Positions 18,101 through 24,847 of a stretch of DNA of 64,000 bases are shown piece after piece. Origin of the DNA: Paenibacillus sp. SZ31 (GTDB lineage Bacteria; Bacillota; Bacilli; Paenibacillales; Paenibacillaceae); contig NZ_JABBEA010000013.1 of NCBI RefSeq assembly GCF_012912005.1, forward strand, positions 1 to 64,000. Direction: 5' to 3'. The notes under the pieces are model-generated. The model was not told the origin of the DNA. It was given only the letters and a program-made list of their open reading frames with translations, and did no database searches. Both the position numbers and the translations under genes were made by a program. How positions within the stretch are numbered: position 1 is the first letter of the stretch; every line of letters starts with the position of its first letter.

Positions 18101-18696
18101 CCAACAGTGTGTATGCCGTTATCTGGCACCCGCATACCTTCACTGATGTAGCCCAACACTGGGCCGAGACAGAAGTGAATGATATGGGTTCACGTATGGT
18201 TATCGAGGGCATCACGGACACAACCTTTGAACCGAACCGTGGAGTTACACGCGCAGAGTTCGCTGCCATCCTGGTACGTGGATTAGGAGTAAAACTTGAA
18301 GAGCGAGTTAACTCTTTCCAAGACGTGAATGGAAGCGAATGGTACGCGGATGCTGTGAATACGGCGGCTAGCTATGGATTAATCGATGGTTATGAAGATG
18401 GAACATTCCGACCACAGACACAGATTACTCGTCAGGAAGCGATGGCACTCATTGCACGAGCTATGTCAGTGACTGGCATGGAAACAACTTCATCTGCCGG
18501 GAACGTTCAGCAATGGTCTGATTACGCAGATGCTGAGCAGGTAGCAAGTTGGGCGAAAGAAGCAGTGGCATCCAGCATCTCCAACGGACTGGTGTCAGGA
18601 CGTGGAAAAGATACCATTGCTCCGAATCAATCGATTACACGTGCCGAAACAGCTGTAATTATACGCAGATTGCTTCAACAGTCTGGTCTGATTTAG
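15109..18696 (+). CDS. SLH-anchored surface protein with a seven-repeat N-terminal module
   Basis: The protein has 1195 residues (an in-frame ATG at 15133, with GGAAGGA, is an equally good start). A signal peptide ends near AYAAS (~48). Residues ~50-395 hold seven ~48-residue repeats of the type W-VG-GF-G...LAF-PYVA, consistent with a seven-bladed propeller. Two InlB-like B repeats (FTGWNTAADG...YAQW; FSGWYQD...YAKW) occupy ~397-545. Two cadherin-like sandwiches (LSTLTVNAG, LSEIALPS) cover ~547-740. A Gly/Ser linker, a beta domain and three C-terminal SLH domains (~1008-1190) follow. The SLH domains should bind pyruvylated secondary wall polymer, so it is a cell-surface protein; its ligand is unknown. 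Confidence 0.9.
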   Translation: MMSGRTIVMNKRLLRFKKVITMLIVAALIFGGIPGFQALGVERAYAASGTWVDVGGVGFTSGQAENITLVFDREGTPYTMFKDGDNGGKATVLKYVSGAWQTVGPAGFSTGVIHNTSSLAFDSHNTPYAAYQDGDNESKATVMKFNGEQWEIVGSAGFSAGAAVYVTLAFSPDDTPYVAYRDHAADTKVTVKKLNGNQWETVGTAGFTTGVALEMSKLIFDANGIPYFAFKDSTNNKLTVMQFAGGSWKNVGNAAFTADSASYPALAFGPNNVPYVAFQDGFNSYKATVMKLNGSQWEVVGNVGFSTGSTYKLSLAFDPQGVPYTAFRNSVNYSMDPQGVMMKLDGNQWTMVGGKPFSAGQINETSLAFGPNGMPYVAYIDNSKSNKLTVMTLSTEHSVTYNANGAITGSVPIDNNKYQKDAAVTVLDNSGELEKEDYQFTGWNTAADGSGTSYSAADTFSMNDSDVTLYAQWQPLYVNISFESNGGTEIDNQKVNYNSSVVNPDAPEKAGYTFSGWYQDSQLLQPFDFNTNLTQNITLYAKWMSSTATLSTLTVNAGQLTPDFSVDELDYRVDVESDVTSVDFSLGKANEEQVVHVTGATGETVTDGIYTYTVTDLVYGSNLVNINVQAEDGTSNDYKLNINRIDITNAKLSEIALPSITLTPTFNPDVEVYEAMVNSSVGSTEISVKPDQTGSTVKINSVSGDSTVVQLVSGMNTIIIEVTALDGVSKKTYTLNIKRNSDSSGGSGGNGSSGGSSSGGSGAATPVTTPVVTPPTTGAQVLVNGKAENAGILTTTEVNGRKVVTLAVDATLITQKLQTEGNKAIVTIPVTGNAQGDQVIGELTGQTVKLMADKQAVLVLQTDIASYTLPAQQVNIEQLAQQLGVNSDNSLENIKLQIEISQPTAAVTQTAQSAAQQNGYTLLGSLVDFKVTATFNGKSVSVDKFNSYVSRTIALPATVDPNQITTGVVVDAEGTVRHVPTKITQVNGMYHAQINSLTNSVYAVIWHPHTFTDVAQHWAETEVNDMGSRMVIEGITDTTFEPNRGVTRAEFAAILVRGLGVKLEERVNSFQDVNGSEWYADAVNTAASYGLIDGYEDGTFRPQTQITRQEAMALIARAMSVTGMETTSSAGNVQQWSDYADAEQVASWAKEAVASSISNGLVSGRGKDTIAPNQSITRAETAVIIRRLLQQSGLI

Positions 18697-18734
18697 ACAG
18701 CCCCAACATATAAGTACGAAATAATGACTAATGA

Positions 18735-18773
18735 AACAGGCAGCGCGAGGTTATGCGTTGCCTGTTTTTTTGT
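18735..18773 (+). terminator. Terminator of the SLH protein gene
   Basis: AACAGGCAGCGC / GCGTTGCCTGTT stem followed by a run of seven T. Confidence 0.9.
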
Positions 18774-18872
18774 AGAAAAAAATAAAGTCTAATCAACGCT
18801 TATTAAAATTCTTATAGGTTAAAATATTTTTTCAAAAATGAATTTTAGAAAAGTATATTTTTCTTTTTTTTA

Positions 18873-18902
18873 TTTACAGAACATATGTTCTTATATTATA
18901 AT
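18873..18902 (+). promoter_or_regulatory. LexA-type SOS promoter without an obvious gene
   Basis: TTTACA (18873-18878), an 18-base spacer and TATAAT (18897-18902) form a good sigma-A promoter. Inside the spacer lies GAACATATGTTC (18879-18890), an exact match to the GAAC-N4-GTTC core of Gram-positive LexA (DinR) boxes, with RNRY in the centre. A repressor there would occlude polymerase. The following ~300 bp up to the convergent terminator hold no supported gene: only a 20-codon frame at ~19049 without a ribosome binding site. It may drive a small RNA, or be left over from a deleted SOS gene. Confidence 0.5.
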
Positions 18903-19202
18903 TGAAAATAGCAAGTAGTAGGAAAGACCCGAGCTGTTACGAGCATTCCTCGTTTTCTAAAGTTTTTTGAAAGCAACAAACAGGACAAGCCCACTCCAAA
19001 ATTAGGTATAATTTATGGGTTTTGCAGGAAACCTAAGGCCATAAACAAATGAACCTTTATGCAATACAGTCTGCTACAGAAGTAATTACAAGCAATGAAA
19101 TAGAGCTATGAATTACAATAACGAATCAGGATGACTTCCCGCAACACGATGACGCCAAGTTAACGAGAAGAAGCTACTACCTTATTTTTGACGAAAAATG
19201 AG

Positions 19203-19237
19203 CAACAAAAAAGCCCCTGCCTTGGGCGGCGGGGCCT
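19203..19237 (-). terminator. Terminator of the TIR gene pair
   Basis: On the minus strand, GCCCCGCC / GGCAGGGGC stem followed by TTTTTTGTTG, downstream of the stop at 19285. Confidence 0.85.
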
Positions 19238-19284
19238 ATGAAATACTGCCGATTCAGCGGCAGGCTTGATGATGTGTTCAGAAA

Positions 19285-19518
19285 TTAAGCAAGATATTGA
19301 GGCTTTTCGTAGAACGCCTCTTTTTCAAGGATGACCTTATAGGGTCTTTCCTTGCCCTTCAGGGAGGGCCCAATGGTCGTTAGCGGCACGGCCGGCTTGT
19401 GGAAACGATCTTCTTCCTTGGGTTCCGGAACCGGTCGTGATGATTCGGGCGCAGAACTGAGGCGTACCTTTTTTTCGCTGCCCCAGCGCTTGCTTATTTT
19501 TTTCGTTTCCGGTTTCAT
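19285..19518 (-). CDS. Small basic partner protein coupled to the TIR gene
   Basis: The 77-residue product is Lys/Pro/Glu-rich and probably mostly disordered in its first 50 residues; a short hydrophobic-aromatic C-terminus (YKVILEKEAFYEKPQYLA) could be a binding peptide. Its ATG overlaps the stop of the upstream TIR gene (ATGA), so translation is probably coupled. No family is recognised. Such a tight overlap and shared terminator imply a joint function: cofactor, inhibitor or immunity-like peptide for the TIR protein (inference). Confidence 0.6.
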   Translation of the reverse strand: MKPETKKISKRWGSEKKVRLSSAPESSRPVPEPKEEDRFHKPAVPLTTIGPSLKGKERPYKVILEKEAFYEKPQYLA

Positions 19519-20552
19519 TCCGGTTCGCCTCCTAACAAATCGTTGATGGCGTTGAACAGTTGACGATTCTCTAGGTCAATCTGCTGAAATACCGCCTCAT
19601 CCGCTTCAATATGTCCAATAATGTGAACGGTGATTACATACCTCTTGGCTACAGGATAGCATAGCAGATACTCTTTCTCAAGGTAATCATCATACAGGTT
19701 GATCTTGATTTTATTCTCCCGGTAAGAATCAATCACCAGGATGCGCTTGGGATCATCCGGTTGTTTGTCGTCGTTAGCGGACAAGTCATACTTTCTTCCC
19801 GGTTCTCCAACATTACCACATAATTGCTCAATATAACCACTGTCATCTGTACGGTATATGGCTGTGCCACGTACGGCAAATGGAGGATGAGAGACAAAAG
19901 CGGTACGCAGGGCATCGCTCATTCGCTCCAGCATCTTGGCATCTGCTTTGCGGGTACGCAGCAATTCCCTAAAGAACCGCAGCAACTTGAGCAGTTGTAA
20001 CCTTGCTTCTCCCTCAGTACGTTTATGCTTCTCTATGATGCTCTCCAATTCTGGATCACTCCAGCGTCCCTGTTCCTCAATACTGTCTGCGATTTTGGAA
20101 CATGCCACGGACACGGCTGGCGCCCACTTTCCGTCAGAACGGATTTCGTACACAAGTGGATTTAATCCCAGCAGATCTGTAGGCATACGCAATCCTTCGA
20201 CCTTGGTCGTGTCCTTGATGTCCGTAATATCTTCAGGAAGAATGAAAAAAATACGCTTTCGTCCCAGACGGCCCATAAACAGACCCATTTCAAGCATTGT
20301 ATTATCCCGGACCGACGCGTAGTACTTCCCGCGAATTTTGGATATATCATCCGGATGAAAAATAAAAATGGCGAAGTCTGTCGTACGGACTTCTGTTTCC
20401 AGATCGTCCATCGTATAGCTGCTTGGATTAAAAACCCCGGAATACCAAGGGGTAACTTCGGCTGAAAAACGTAAGTTTTCGTGTACTGCGGCTGCAATCG
20501 GCTTAGCTTCCAGCGAGCAGCCAATAAAGACTCTTGGCTTTAACGTTTTCAT
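19515..20552 (-). CDS. TIR (CAP12/TIR-like) protein with C-terminal GAF-like domain
   Basis: About 345 residues from the ATG at 20552 (a TTG one codon earlier is also open). Residues ~7-130 match the predicted nucleotide-binding TIR-like family (PF10137, CAP12-type): start RVFIGCSLEAKPIAAAVHEN, then TTDFAIFIFHPDD, and VRDNTMLEMGLFMGRLGRKR. E88 in LEMG is the position of the catalytic glutamate of NAD-cleaving TIR domains. A helical linker (~165-205) leads to a C-terminal region (~206-345) whose strand-helix order (GTAIYRTD, YIEQLCGNVG, EYLLCYPVAKRYVITVHIIG, terminal helix) resembles a GAF sensor; that assignment is inference. No nucleotide cyclase gene is nearby. A defence NADase triggered through its own sensor is the best guess. 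Confidence 0.75.
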   Translation of the reverse strand: MKTLKPRVFIGCSLEAKPIAAAVHENLRFSAEVTPWYSGVFNPSSYTMDDLETEVRTTDFAIFIFHPDDISKIRGKYYASVRDNTMLEMGLFMGRLGRKRIFFILPEDITDIKDTTKVEGLRMPTDLLGLNPLVYEIRSDGKWAPAVSVACSKIADSIEEQGRWSDPELESIIEKHKRTEGEARLQLLKLLRFFRELLRTRKADAKMLERMSDALRTAFVSHPPFAVRGTAIYRTDDSGYIEQLCGNVGEPGRKYDLSANDDKQPDDPKRILVIDSYRENKIKINLYDDYLEKEYLLCYPVAKRYVITVHIIGHIEADEAVFQQIDLENRQLFNAINDLLGGEPE

Positions 20553-20593
20553 CAATCCGCCTCGCTTAAACGGTAGTGGGATTCAATTGTTAT

Positions 20594-20602
20594 ATTATAC
20601 CA
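20594..20602 (-). promoter_or_regulatory. Extended -10 promoter of the TIR gene
   Basis: On the minus strand, TGGTATAAT lies ~42 bp before the ATG, an extended -10 (TGnTATAAT) with a weak -35. Spacing to the start is normal. Confidence 0.5.
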
Positions 20603-20990
20603 TAAACAGCAGAGTAAGTCTGGAAACGTCTGAGCTGGACAAAGAATAAAGCCGATTACGTTTGCTATAGTGTATGTGCGAAGGGAAAATGATTCCTTTA
20701 AAAAGCGCAAGAAAATAAAAAAAGGCCCCGATTTGTCACAGTTGGGTGACTGACAGTTATTTTTGGAAGCTTTGGTCATAGAATAAAGGAGCAGGTTGCA
20801 CCATTAGCAAGCATTGCTTATCCTGGTGTTGTCGTATGACTGCTGGAGCAGTCCAGAGGCTGCTTTATGCGCGTTTTTGAGGGGTCTGCTGTTTAGACCC
20901 GGTCACGTTGGTGTTATATAATAGAAGAACAAGCAAGTTAGCTTTGGTGTTTAAACTGAATGAACTTGCAACTGCTGTAAGTTGGATTTA
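20603..20990. other. Intergenic region upstream of repeat copy A
   Basis: No gene is seen. A GGGTCT / AGACCC hairpin (about 20880-20900) without a T-run, and a TATAAT near 20917, could belong to an unrecognised small transcript. Short frames here lack ribosome binding sites. Confidence 0.3.
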
Positions 20991-21184
20991 CAATTTACAC
21001 AGGAACGAAGAGTGCAGAACCCATCTATAGAAGCGAAGCGTTCGCCTGAAAGCTTTCTGATAGAAAGCTTCGGAAGCATAAGCTATCGCCGGATTTTCCC
21101 CAGAGGGAAAATGGAATTCCAAAAATCCGAGGATAACAGCGATCAAAAGAGGGTACTGCAATTGAAGTGGTAAGTGTACAATTA
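20991..21184 (+). repeat. Dispersed structured repeat, copy A (long variant)
   Basis: The edges are AATTTACAC and GTGTACAATT. Blocks shared with the copies at 22944, 40060 and 62231 are GTGCAGAACC, GAAGCGAAGCGTTCGCC, CCGGATTTTCCC, ATCCGAGGATAACAGCGATC and GGTACTGCA. This copy has an extra ~45 bp hairpin-like insert (GAAAGCTTTC..AGAAAGCTTC). It lies between the divergent TIR and YitT genes. Confidence 0.8.
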
Positions 21185-21269
21185 CATGTTCAAGCTTATG
21201 CATTGTAGTTATTTTTCAGTTTAACTAAGCACAGCTAACCACAACAGAACAGAAAGGATCAGGATACCA

Positions 21270-21335
21270 TGAGTTCCCGAAGGACAATCTCCCCAAGGAC
21301 GATCTGGAAACGTTACGATCTCTCATACACATAGC
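21270..21335 (+). CDS. Possible 21-residue leader peptide 1 before yitT
   Basis: The ATG is preceded by GAAAGGATCAGG, a plausible ribosome binding site. The peptide begins MSSRRTISPRT and is strongly basic. A second Arg-rich mini-frame follows before yitT, so both may belong to a leader region. The evidence is the ribosome binding site and the resemblance between the two starts only. Confidence 0.25.
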
Positions 21336-21400
21336 GCCCCTTGTAGAGTACACCAACCGGTTTCAAAAAAACGGCTGACTCTGCGAAAGAGGGGATTGGA

Positions 21401-21469
21401 ATGAATATTCGAAGGACGTACACGATGATTTCTTCCAGGCTTACCTTTTGCAGGGTACGGTCGGTCTAA
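21401..21469 (+). CDS. Possible 22-residue leader peptide 2 before yitT
   Basis: AAAGAGGGG precedes the ATG at good distance. The peptide begins MNIRRTYTMISSR and ends shortly before yitT (32 bp gap). Like the upstream mini-frame it contains an RRT motif. It could be a translated leader peptide or chance. Confidence 0.25.
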   Translation: MNIRRTYTMISSRLTFCRVRSV

Positions 21470-21501
21470 AAAACCAACCTACAAACTGCGAGGGAACCTG
21501 A

Positions 21502-22236
21502 ATGAAGAGAACATCGTTAACCTTACAACACGTTAAAACAGAGGCGATCAAATTCGCCATTATGCTACTCGGTACATTTATTTTAGCTTTTGCCTATTAT
21601 CACATTAACTTTCAGAATCATTTATCGGAGGGCGGATTTGTCGGTCTGGCCCTGCTCGGAAAATACGCAACAGGTTTATCACCTGCTATCGGTATGTTGT
21701 TACTGGACATTCCGGTCATGATCCTGGCTTGGTTCCTCAAAGGCTGGAAATTCATGATTCAGGCATTGCTTGGCGTCGGTGCATTTTCCCTATTCTATGA
21801 CGGCTTTGAACGATACTCCACACTGGTATTGTCGTTTAACGGAAATCTGTGGATTCCGGCAGTTCTATCCGGTATATTGACAGGGGTAGGGGCTGGGATC
21901 GTGCTTCGATTCGGTGGAGCGACAGGCGGAGACGATATTCTCGCCGTGCTGGTTAGCCGCTGGAAGGGATGGAAGCTGGGAACAGTTTTCTTTGTCAGCG
22001 ATGCTTTTGTATTGGGATTGTCGCTTTTCTTTCTTCCGGTAAAAGAAACTTTATATACGATTCTGGCCGTATGGATTGCCAGTAAAGTCATTACGTACGT
22101 CGTTAGTGTTCCAGCTCGCGGAACCGTGATCACGACTTCAGCTGTGAAACTGCCGATGCCATCGGCTGCAGCCAAAGCAGTTAATGCGGCTGCTGTTTCA
22201 CAACGGACTACGGTGGCTAGAGGGGTATCCCATTGA
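21502..22236 (+). CDS. YitT family membrane protein
   Basis: The 244-residue protein has five or six membrane helices in the first ~205 residues and the YitT hallmarks SEGGFVGLALL (~43-53) and FGGATGGDDILA (~137-148). The C-terminal cytoplasmic DUF2179 domain of many paralogues is absent; an Ala/Val-rich tail of ~40 residues replaces it. Function is unknown; YitT proteins are suspected transporters or membrane regulators. It stands alone, followed by a strong terminator. The start is the ATG after GAGGGAACCTGA. Confidence 0.85.
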   Translation: MKRTSLTLQHVKTEAIKFAIMLLGTFILAFAYYHINFQNHLSEGGFVGLALLGKYATGLSPAIGMLLLDIPVMILAWFLKGWKFMIQALLGVGAFSLFYDGFERYSTLVLSFNGNLWIPAVLSGILTGVGAGIVLRFGGATGGDDILAVLVSRWKGWKLGTVFFVSDAFVLGLSLFFLPVKETLYTILAVWIASKVITYVVSVPARGTVITTSAVKLPMPSAAAKAVNAAAVSQRTTVARGVSH

Positions 22237-22300
22237 CCATACGTTTCAGAACAACCATAACCTGTATGCATCATATTCAGGTCTTGATAGTTAAAGTTCA

Positions 22301-22350
22301 AATAAAATCCCTTTTGTCTGCTCTTCAGCAGCAAAAGGGATTTTATTGTT
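22301..22350. terminator. Bidirectional terminator
   Basis: AATAAAATCCCTTTTG / CAAAAGGGATTTTATT stem with a short apical TGC..GCA. It serves yitT and the convergent YdaT-like gene. Confidence 0.9.
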
Positions 22351-22361
22351 TTCCGATTCAT

Positions 22362-22832
22362 TCAAGACTTGATCGAAGAAGCAATCTGACCATCCTGATT
22401 ATGGATAATCGCTCGAATATTTTGTTTGCTACTCAGTTCTTTGGCCTTATCTACAGCTTCTGCCTTAGTATCAAATGTGGACAGATAGCTAGACTTTCCT
22501 TCTTCCTTGATCGCCCAGCCAGAGTCGGTAGGCACCACATGGATGTTGTCATGACTTTTGGACGAAGAGACGGGCTCGGAATGACGGCGCTCCGCAGAAG
22601 ATGACTTGTTACGGTTGGAATTATCAGAAGAAGATGTGGAGTCCGATTTCGAACTTTCCGGTGCGGGATGATTTTCATCCCATTCTTCCGCCTTAGCTGT
22701 CGCTATGGCAATCGAGCGTCCTTCCTCATACCCGTCATCCAGCAGAGCATTGGCAATCTCAATTGCTTTATGTCTAACACGTGGTTCCAGGTTCTTCATG
22801 GATACCGGATAATCCTGTTTGTTCCAAGGCAT
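22362..22832 (-). CDS. YdaT-like protein with DUF2188 domain
   Basis: The 156-residue protein has two parts. Residues 1-55 (MPWNKQDYPVSMKNLEPRVR, then ALLDDGYEEGRSIAIATAKA) match B. subtilis YdaT. After a Ser-rich spacer (~58-95), residues ~98-150 form a DUF2188 fold (IHVVPTDSGWAIKEEGKSS and AVDKAKELSSKQ). YdaT is a general-stress-type soluble protein of unknown activity. It is divergent from the amj gene; I recall a ydaH/amj neighbourhood for related genes in Bacillus but cannot confirm synteny. Confidence 0.8.
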   Translation of the reverse strand: MPWNKQDYPVSMKNLEPRVRHKAIEIANALLDDGYEEGRSIAIATAKAEEWDENHPAPESSKSDSTSSSDNSNRNKSSSAERRHSEPVSSSKSHDNIHVVPTDSGWAIKEEGKSSYLSTFDTKAEAVDKAKELSSKQNIRAIIHNQDGQIASSIKS

Positions 22833-22943
22833 ATGAACCCCTCCTGTACAATAATGGATTAGTTGTATATTACCCTGTGAGGGGAGGGATAAACGATGAA
22901 CAGCCGAGGTCGTAAGTGCATTTACCGATGATCTATATAAATT

Positions 22944-23114
22944 GAAATAAACATTTACACGAAACGGAGAGGACAGAAAAAACCTGAAGAAACGAAGTGT
23001 TCGCCTTTATCCCCAGATTTACCCCTTTCTAAAAGGAATCAAAAAATCTGGGGATAACAGCGATCGGAAGGTTGTTCTGTCATCGGAGTGTCCAGTGTAA
23101 ACATTCTTTATTTC
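22944..23114 (+). repeat. Dispersed structured repeat, copy B
   Basis: Bounded by inverted ends GAAATAAACATTTACAC and GTGTAAACATTCTTTATTTC. Inner stems are GGACAG / CTGTC and CCCCAGATTT / AAATCTGGGG, with an apical CCTTT / AAAGG. Conserved single-stranded blocks are GATAACAGCGATCGG and the hairpin ACGAAGTGTTCGC. It ends ~109 bp before the amj start. Confidence 0.85.
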
Positions 23115-23222
23115 AACTTATATAAAAGGATCTCGTTCCTATACTTTTGCAAGCCAGAGGAGTATAATGCTGTCCATGAAAGAAATAAGTTCAACAAAAG
23201 GAAGATAAAGGAGTACATACAT

Positions 23223-24023
23223 ATGTTTAGTCTTAGCCTGGCAATTCCTATGCTGTTCACCATGCTGATTCATGCTGCAGACAGCTTGTCATACGCGCTG
23301 CGTCTTGGTGGATTACGCACCCGCAGAATCGCGCTGGCCATTTCATTGGCAGGTATCTTGTTGTTGGTTTCTCGAACCTCGAATATGGCCCAGGGCCCAA
23401 TGGTAGGTAATCTGGTGGATACTGCAACACGTGGAGCCAATCCACACTTTGCAGCGCAGCTGCACTGGTTAATGGGTGCAGCAACAATTGGAACGGCATT
23501 AGCGATATTATGTTTTCCAACGATGGTGAAGCTCTCATCAAGAATGGTTGTACATTTTGAAGCAGCTGGTTCTATCCCAGCGATGGTTCGCGGTATGCTG
23601 AAGCGAAGCAAGATTAGAAATGCAACGTATTACATCACCCCGCCATCCTGGAAGATGGCCAAACGATTGGTACAACATGGGATGCCAAGACGGTTAATGC
23701 TGCTGAATGTAGCGGTAACCGCAATCTATACCACAGGTGTCCTGTCCAGCTTATACGCAGCGTACCTTTACCCAGGGCAGGCTGTAGCTGCATCTCAATC
23801 AACCGGGCTGATTAACGGAATTGCCACCATTTTGCTGACCATCCTGATTGATCCGCGAATTTCCCTGCTCAGTGACAAATCATTACGTGGAGAGATCCGT
23901 TTGGATCGCATGAATCAGATCTATGGCTGCATGCTTGTATCCCGTTTATTCGGCACACTGTTGGCACAGTTGTTATTAATTCCATTTGCGTATTGGATTG
24001 GTTGGATTGTAAATATGATGTGA
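23223..24023 (+). CDS. amj: Lipid II flippase Amj
   Basis: The 266-residue integral membrane protein matches Amj (B. subtilis YdaH), the alternate flippase that can replace MurJ in moving lipid II across the membrane for peptidoglycan synthesis. The N-terminus MFSLSLAIPMLFTMLIHAAD, then LRLGGLRTRRIALAISLAG and VGNLVDTA, is typical; about six membrane helices are seen. AAAGGAG precedes the ATG at 23223; the frame is open further upstream into repeat copy B, but that part has no coding character. In Bacillus amj is induced by envelope stress through sigma-M; no such promoter was recognised here. Confidence 0.88.
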   Translation: MFSLSLAIPMLFTMLIHAADSLSYALRLGGLRTRRIALAISLAGILLLVSRTSNMAQGPMVGNLVDTATRGANPHFAAQLHWLMGAATIGTALAILCFPTMVKLSSRMVVHFEAAGSIPAMVRGMLKRSKIRNATYYITPPSWKMAKRLVQHGMPRRLMLLNVAVTAIYTTGVLSSLYAAYLYPGQAVAASQSTGLINGIATILLTILIDPRISLLSDKSLRGEIRLDRMNQIYGCMLVSRLFGTLLAQLLLIPFAYWIGWIVNMM

Positions 24024-24098
24024 CGGCCTCTTTCCTGAAATGTAATCAGGTACTCTCTTGTATATCTTCTGAGGCAAATAAGAGGGTGCCTGTGCACA

Positions 24099-24151
24099 TT
24101 GAATTGACGGGGTATTTTAGCTATGATACTATTAGACCGAATAGTCGGTTT
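24099..24151 (+). promoter_or_regulatory. tetR-type promoter with overlapping operator
   Basis: TTGAAT, 17 bases, TATGAT (24122-24127) form the promoter. The palindrome AGACCG-AATAGT-CGGTTT (24134-24151) covers the start site. The same 18-base pattern recurs before the MFS gene, so the regulator probably represses both itself and the pump. Confidence 0.7.
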
Positions 24152-24156
24152 AGTTT

Positions 24157-24765
24157 ATGGAGGTTTTTCCAATCGAAGTCAAACGAAGAAAAGATGTTAC
24201 CCAGATAAAGAAAGACATTGCACGTAATACCAAGGAACTGTTTGCCCAAAAGGGATATAGTGCAACTTCCATGGAAGACATATGTACGATTAACAATCGG
24301 AGTAAAGGCAGTATTTATTATCATTTCAAAAGCAAAGAAGAGCTATTCATGTATCTAATCAAGCTTAATAATGAAGACTGGATGGATGCTTGGCTGGACA
24401 AAGAATCCGGGTATAACACTGCCATAGACAAGCTGTATGGACTTGCTGATCATTATGTAGATGATTTGGCGAACCCGCTGAATCATGCCATTAACGAGTT
24501 TGTCTCAGGTCAGATCGTCAGTCAGGAGATGCTTGATGAGATGCTTTCCCTGATCCGTATTCCGTATGCGACATATGAGTCCATTATTACTAAAGGGATG
24601 GAAGATGGGGAGTTAAAACCGGATGACCCACAGGATGTAATGCACATTATCTACGGTCTGTTTAGCGGATTGACTACACTCTATTATGAGAAGGACCTGA
24701 CGGATATTCGTCGTATTTACCACAAAGGCATGGCCGGTCTGCTGGCAGGCATTCAACAACGTTAA
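24157..24765 (+). CDS. TetR family transcriptional regulator
   Basis: The 202-residue protein has an N-terminal TetR DNA-binding domain at ~18-62 (ARNTKELFAQKGYSATSMED, then GSIYYHFKSKEELFMYLI) and a helical ligand domain that should bind a hydrophobic drug-like inducer. The ATG at 24157 is within ~25 bases of the predicted transcript start; GGAGG lies just inside the gene rather than before it, so translation may be leader-poor. It sits directly upstream of an MFS exporter with a matching operator, the usual arrangement for local control of efflux. Confidence 0.88.
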   Translation: MEVFPIEVKRRKDVTQIKKDIARNTKELFAQKGYSATSMEDICTINNRSKGSIYYHFKSKEELFMYLIKLNNEDWMDAWLDKESGYNTAIDKLYGLADHYVDDLANPLNHAINEFVSGQIVSQEMLDEMLSLIRIPYATYESIITKGMEDGELKPDDPQDVMHIIYGLFSGLTTLYYEKDLTDIRRIYHKGMAGLLAGIQQR

Positions 24766-24773
24766 CCATGAAA

Positions 24774-24801
24774 AGCTGATGTAACGTCAGTTTTTCTTTT
24801 T
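24774..24801 (+). terminator. Weak terminator after tetR
   Basis: CTGATG / CGTCAG stem with a TAA loop followed by TTTTTCTTTTT. Confidence 0.6.
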
Positions 24802-24812
24802 AAAATATTAAT

Positions 24813-24830
24813 AAACCGGACAGTCGGTTT
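24813..24830 (+). promoter_or_regulatory. TetR-type operator before the MFS gene
   Basis: AAACCG-GACAGT-CGGTTT is a near-perfect palindrome, 15 of 18 bases identical to the operator before the tetR gene, and ends 18 bp before the MFS start codon. Confidence 0.7.
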
Positions 24831-24847
24831 AAAAGAGGAGATGGAGA

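Noticed and set aside
18960..19100. Possible c-di-GMP-I riboswitch (GGAAACCTAAGGCCATAAAC region)
   Set aside because: Only a short stretch resembles the GEMM core; the tetraloop-receptor parts and the conserved A-rich bulge are missing and no gene follows.
23088..23222. Upstream extension of the amj frame
   Set aside because: The extra 45 codons run through the right end of repeat copy B, and the good ribosome binding site belongs to the ATG at 23223.
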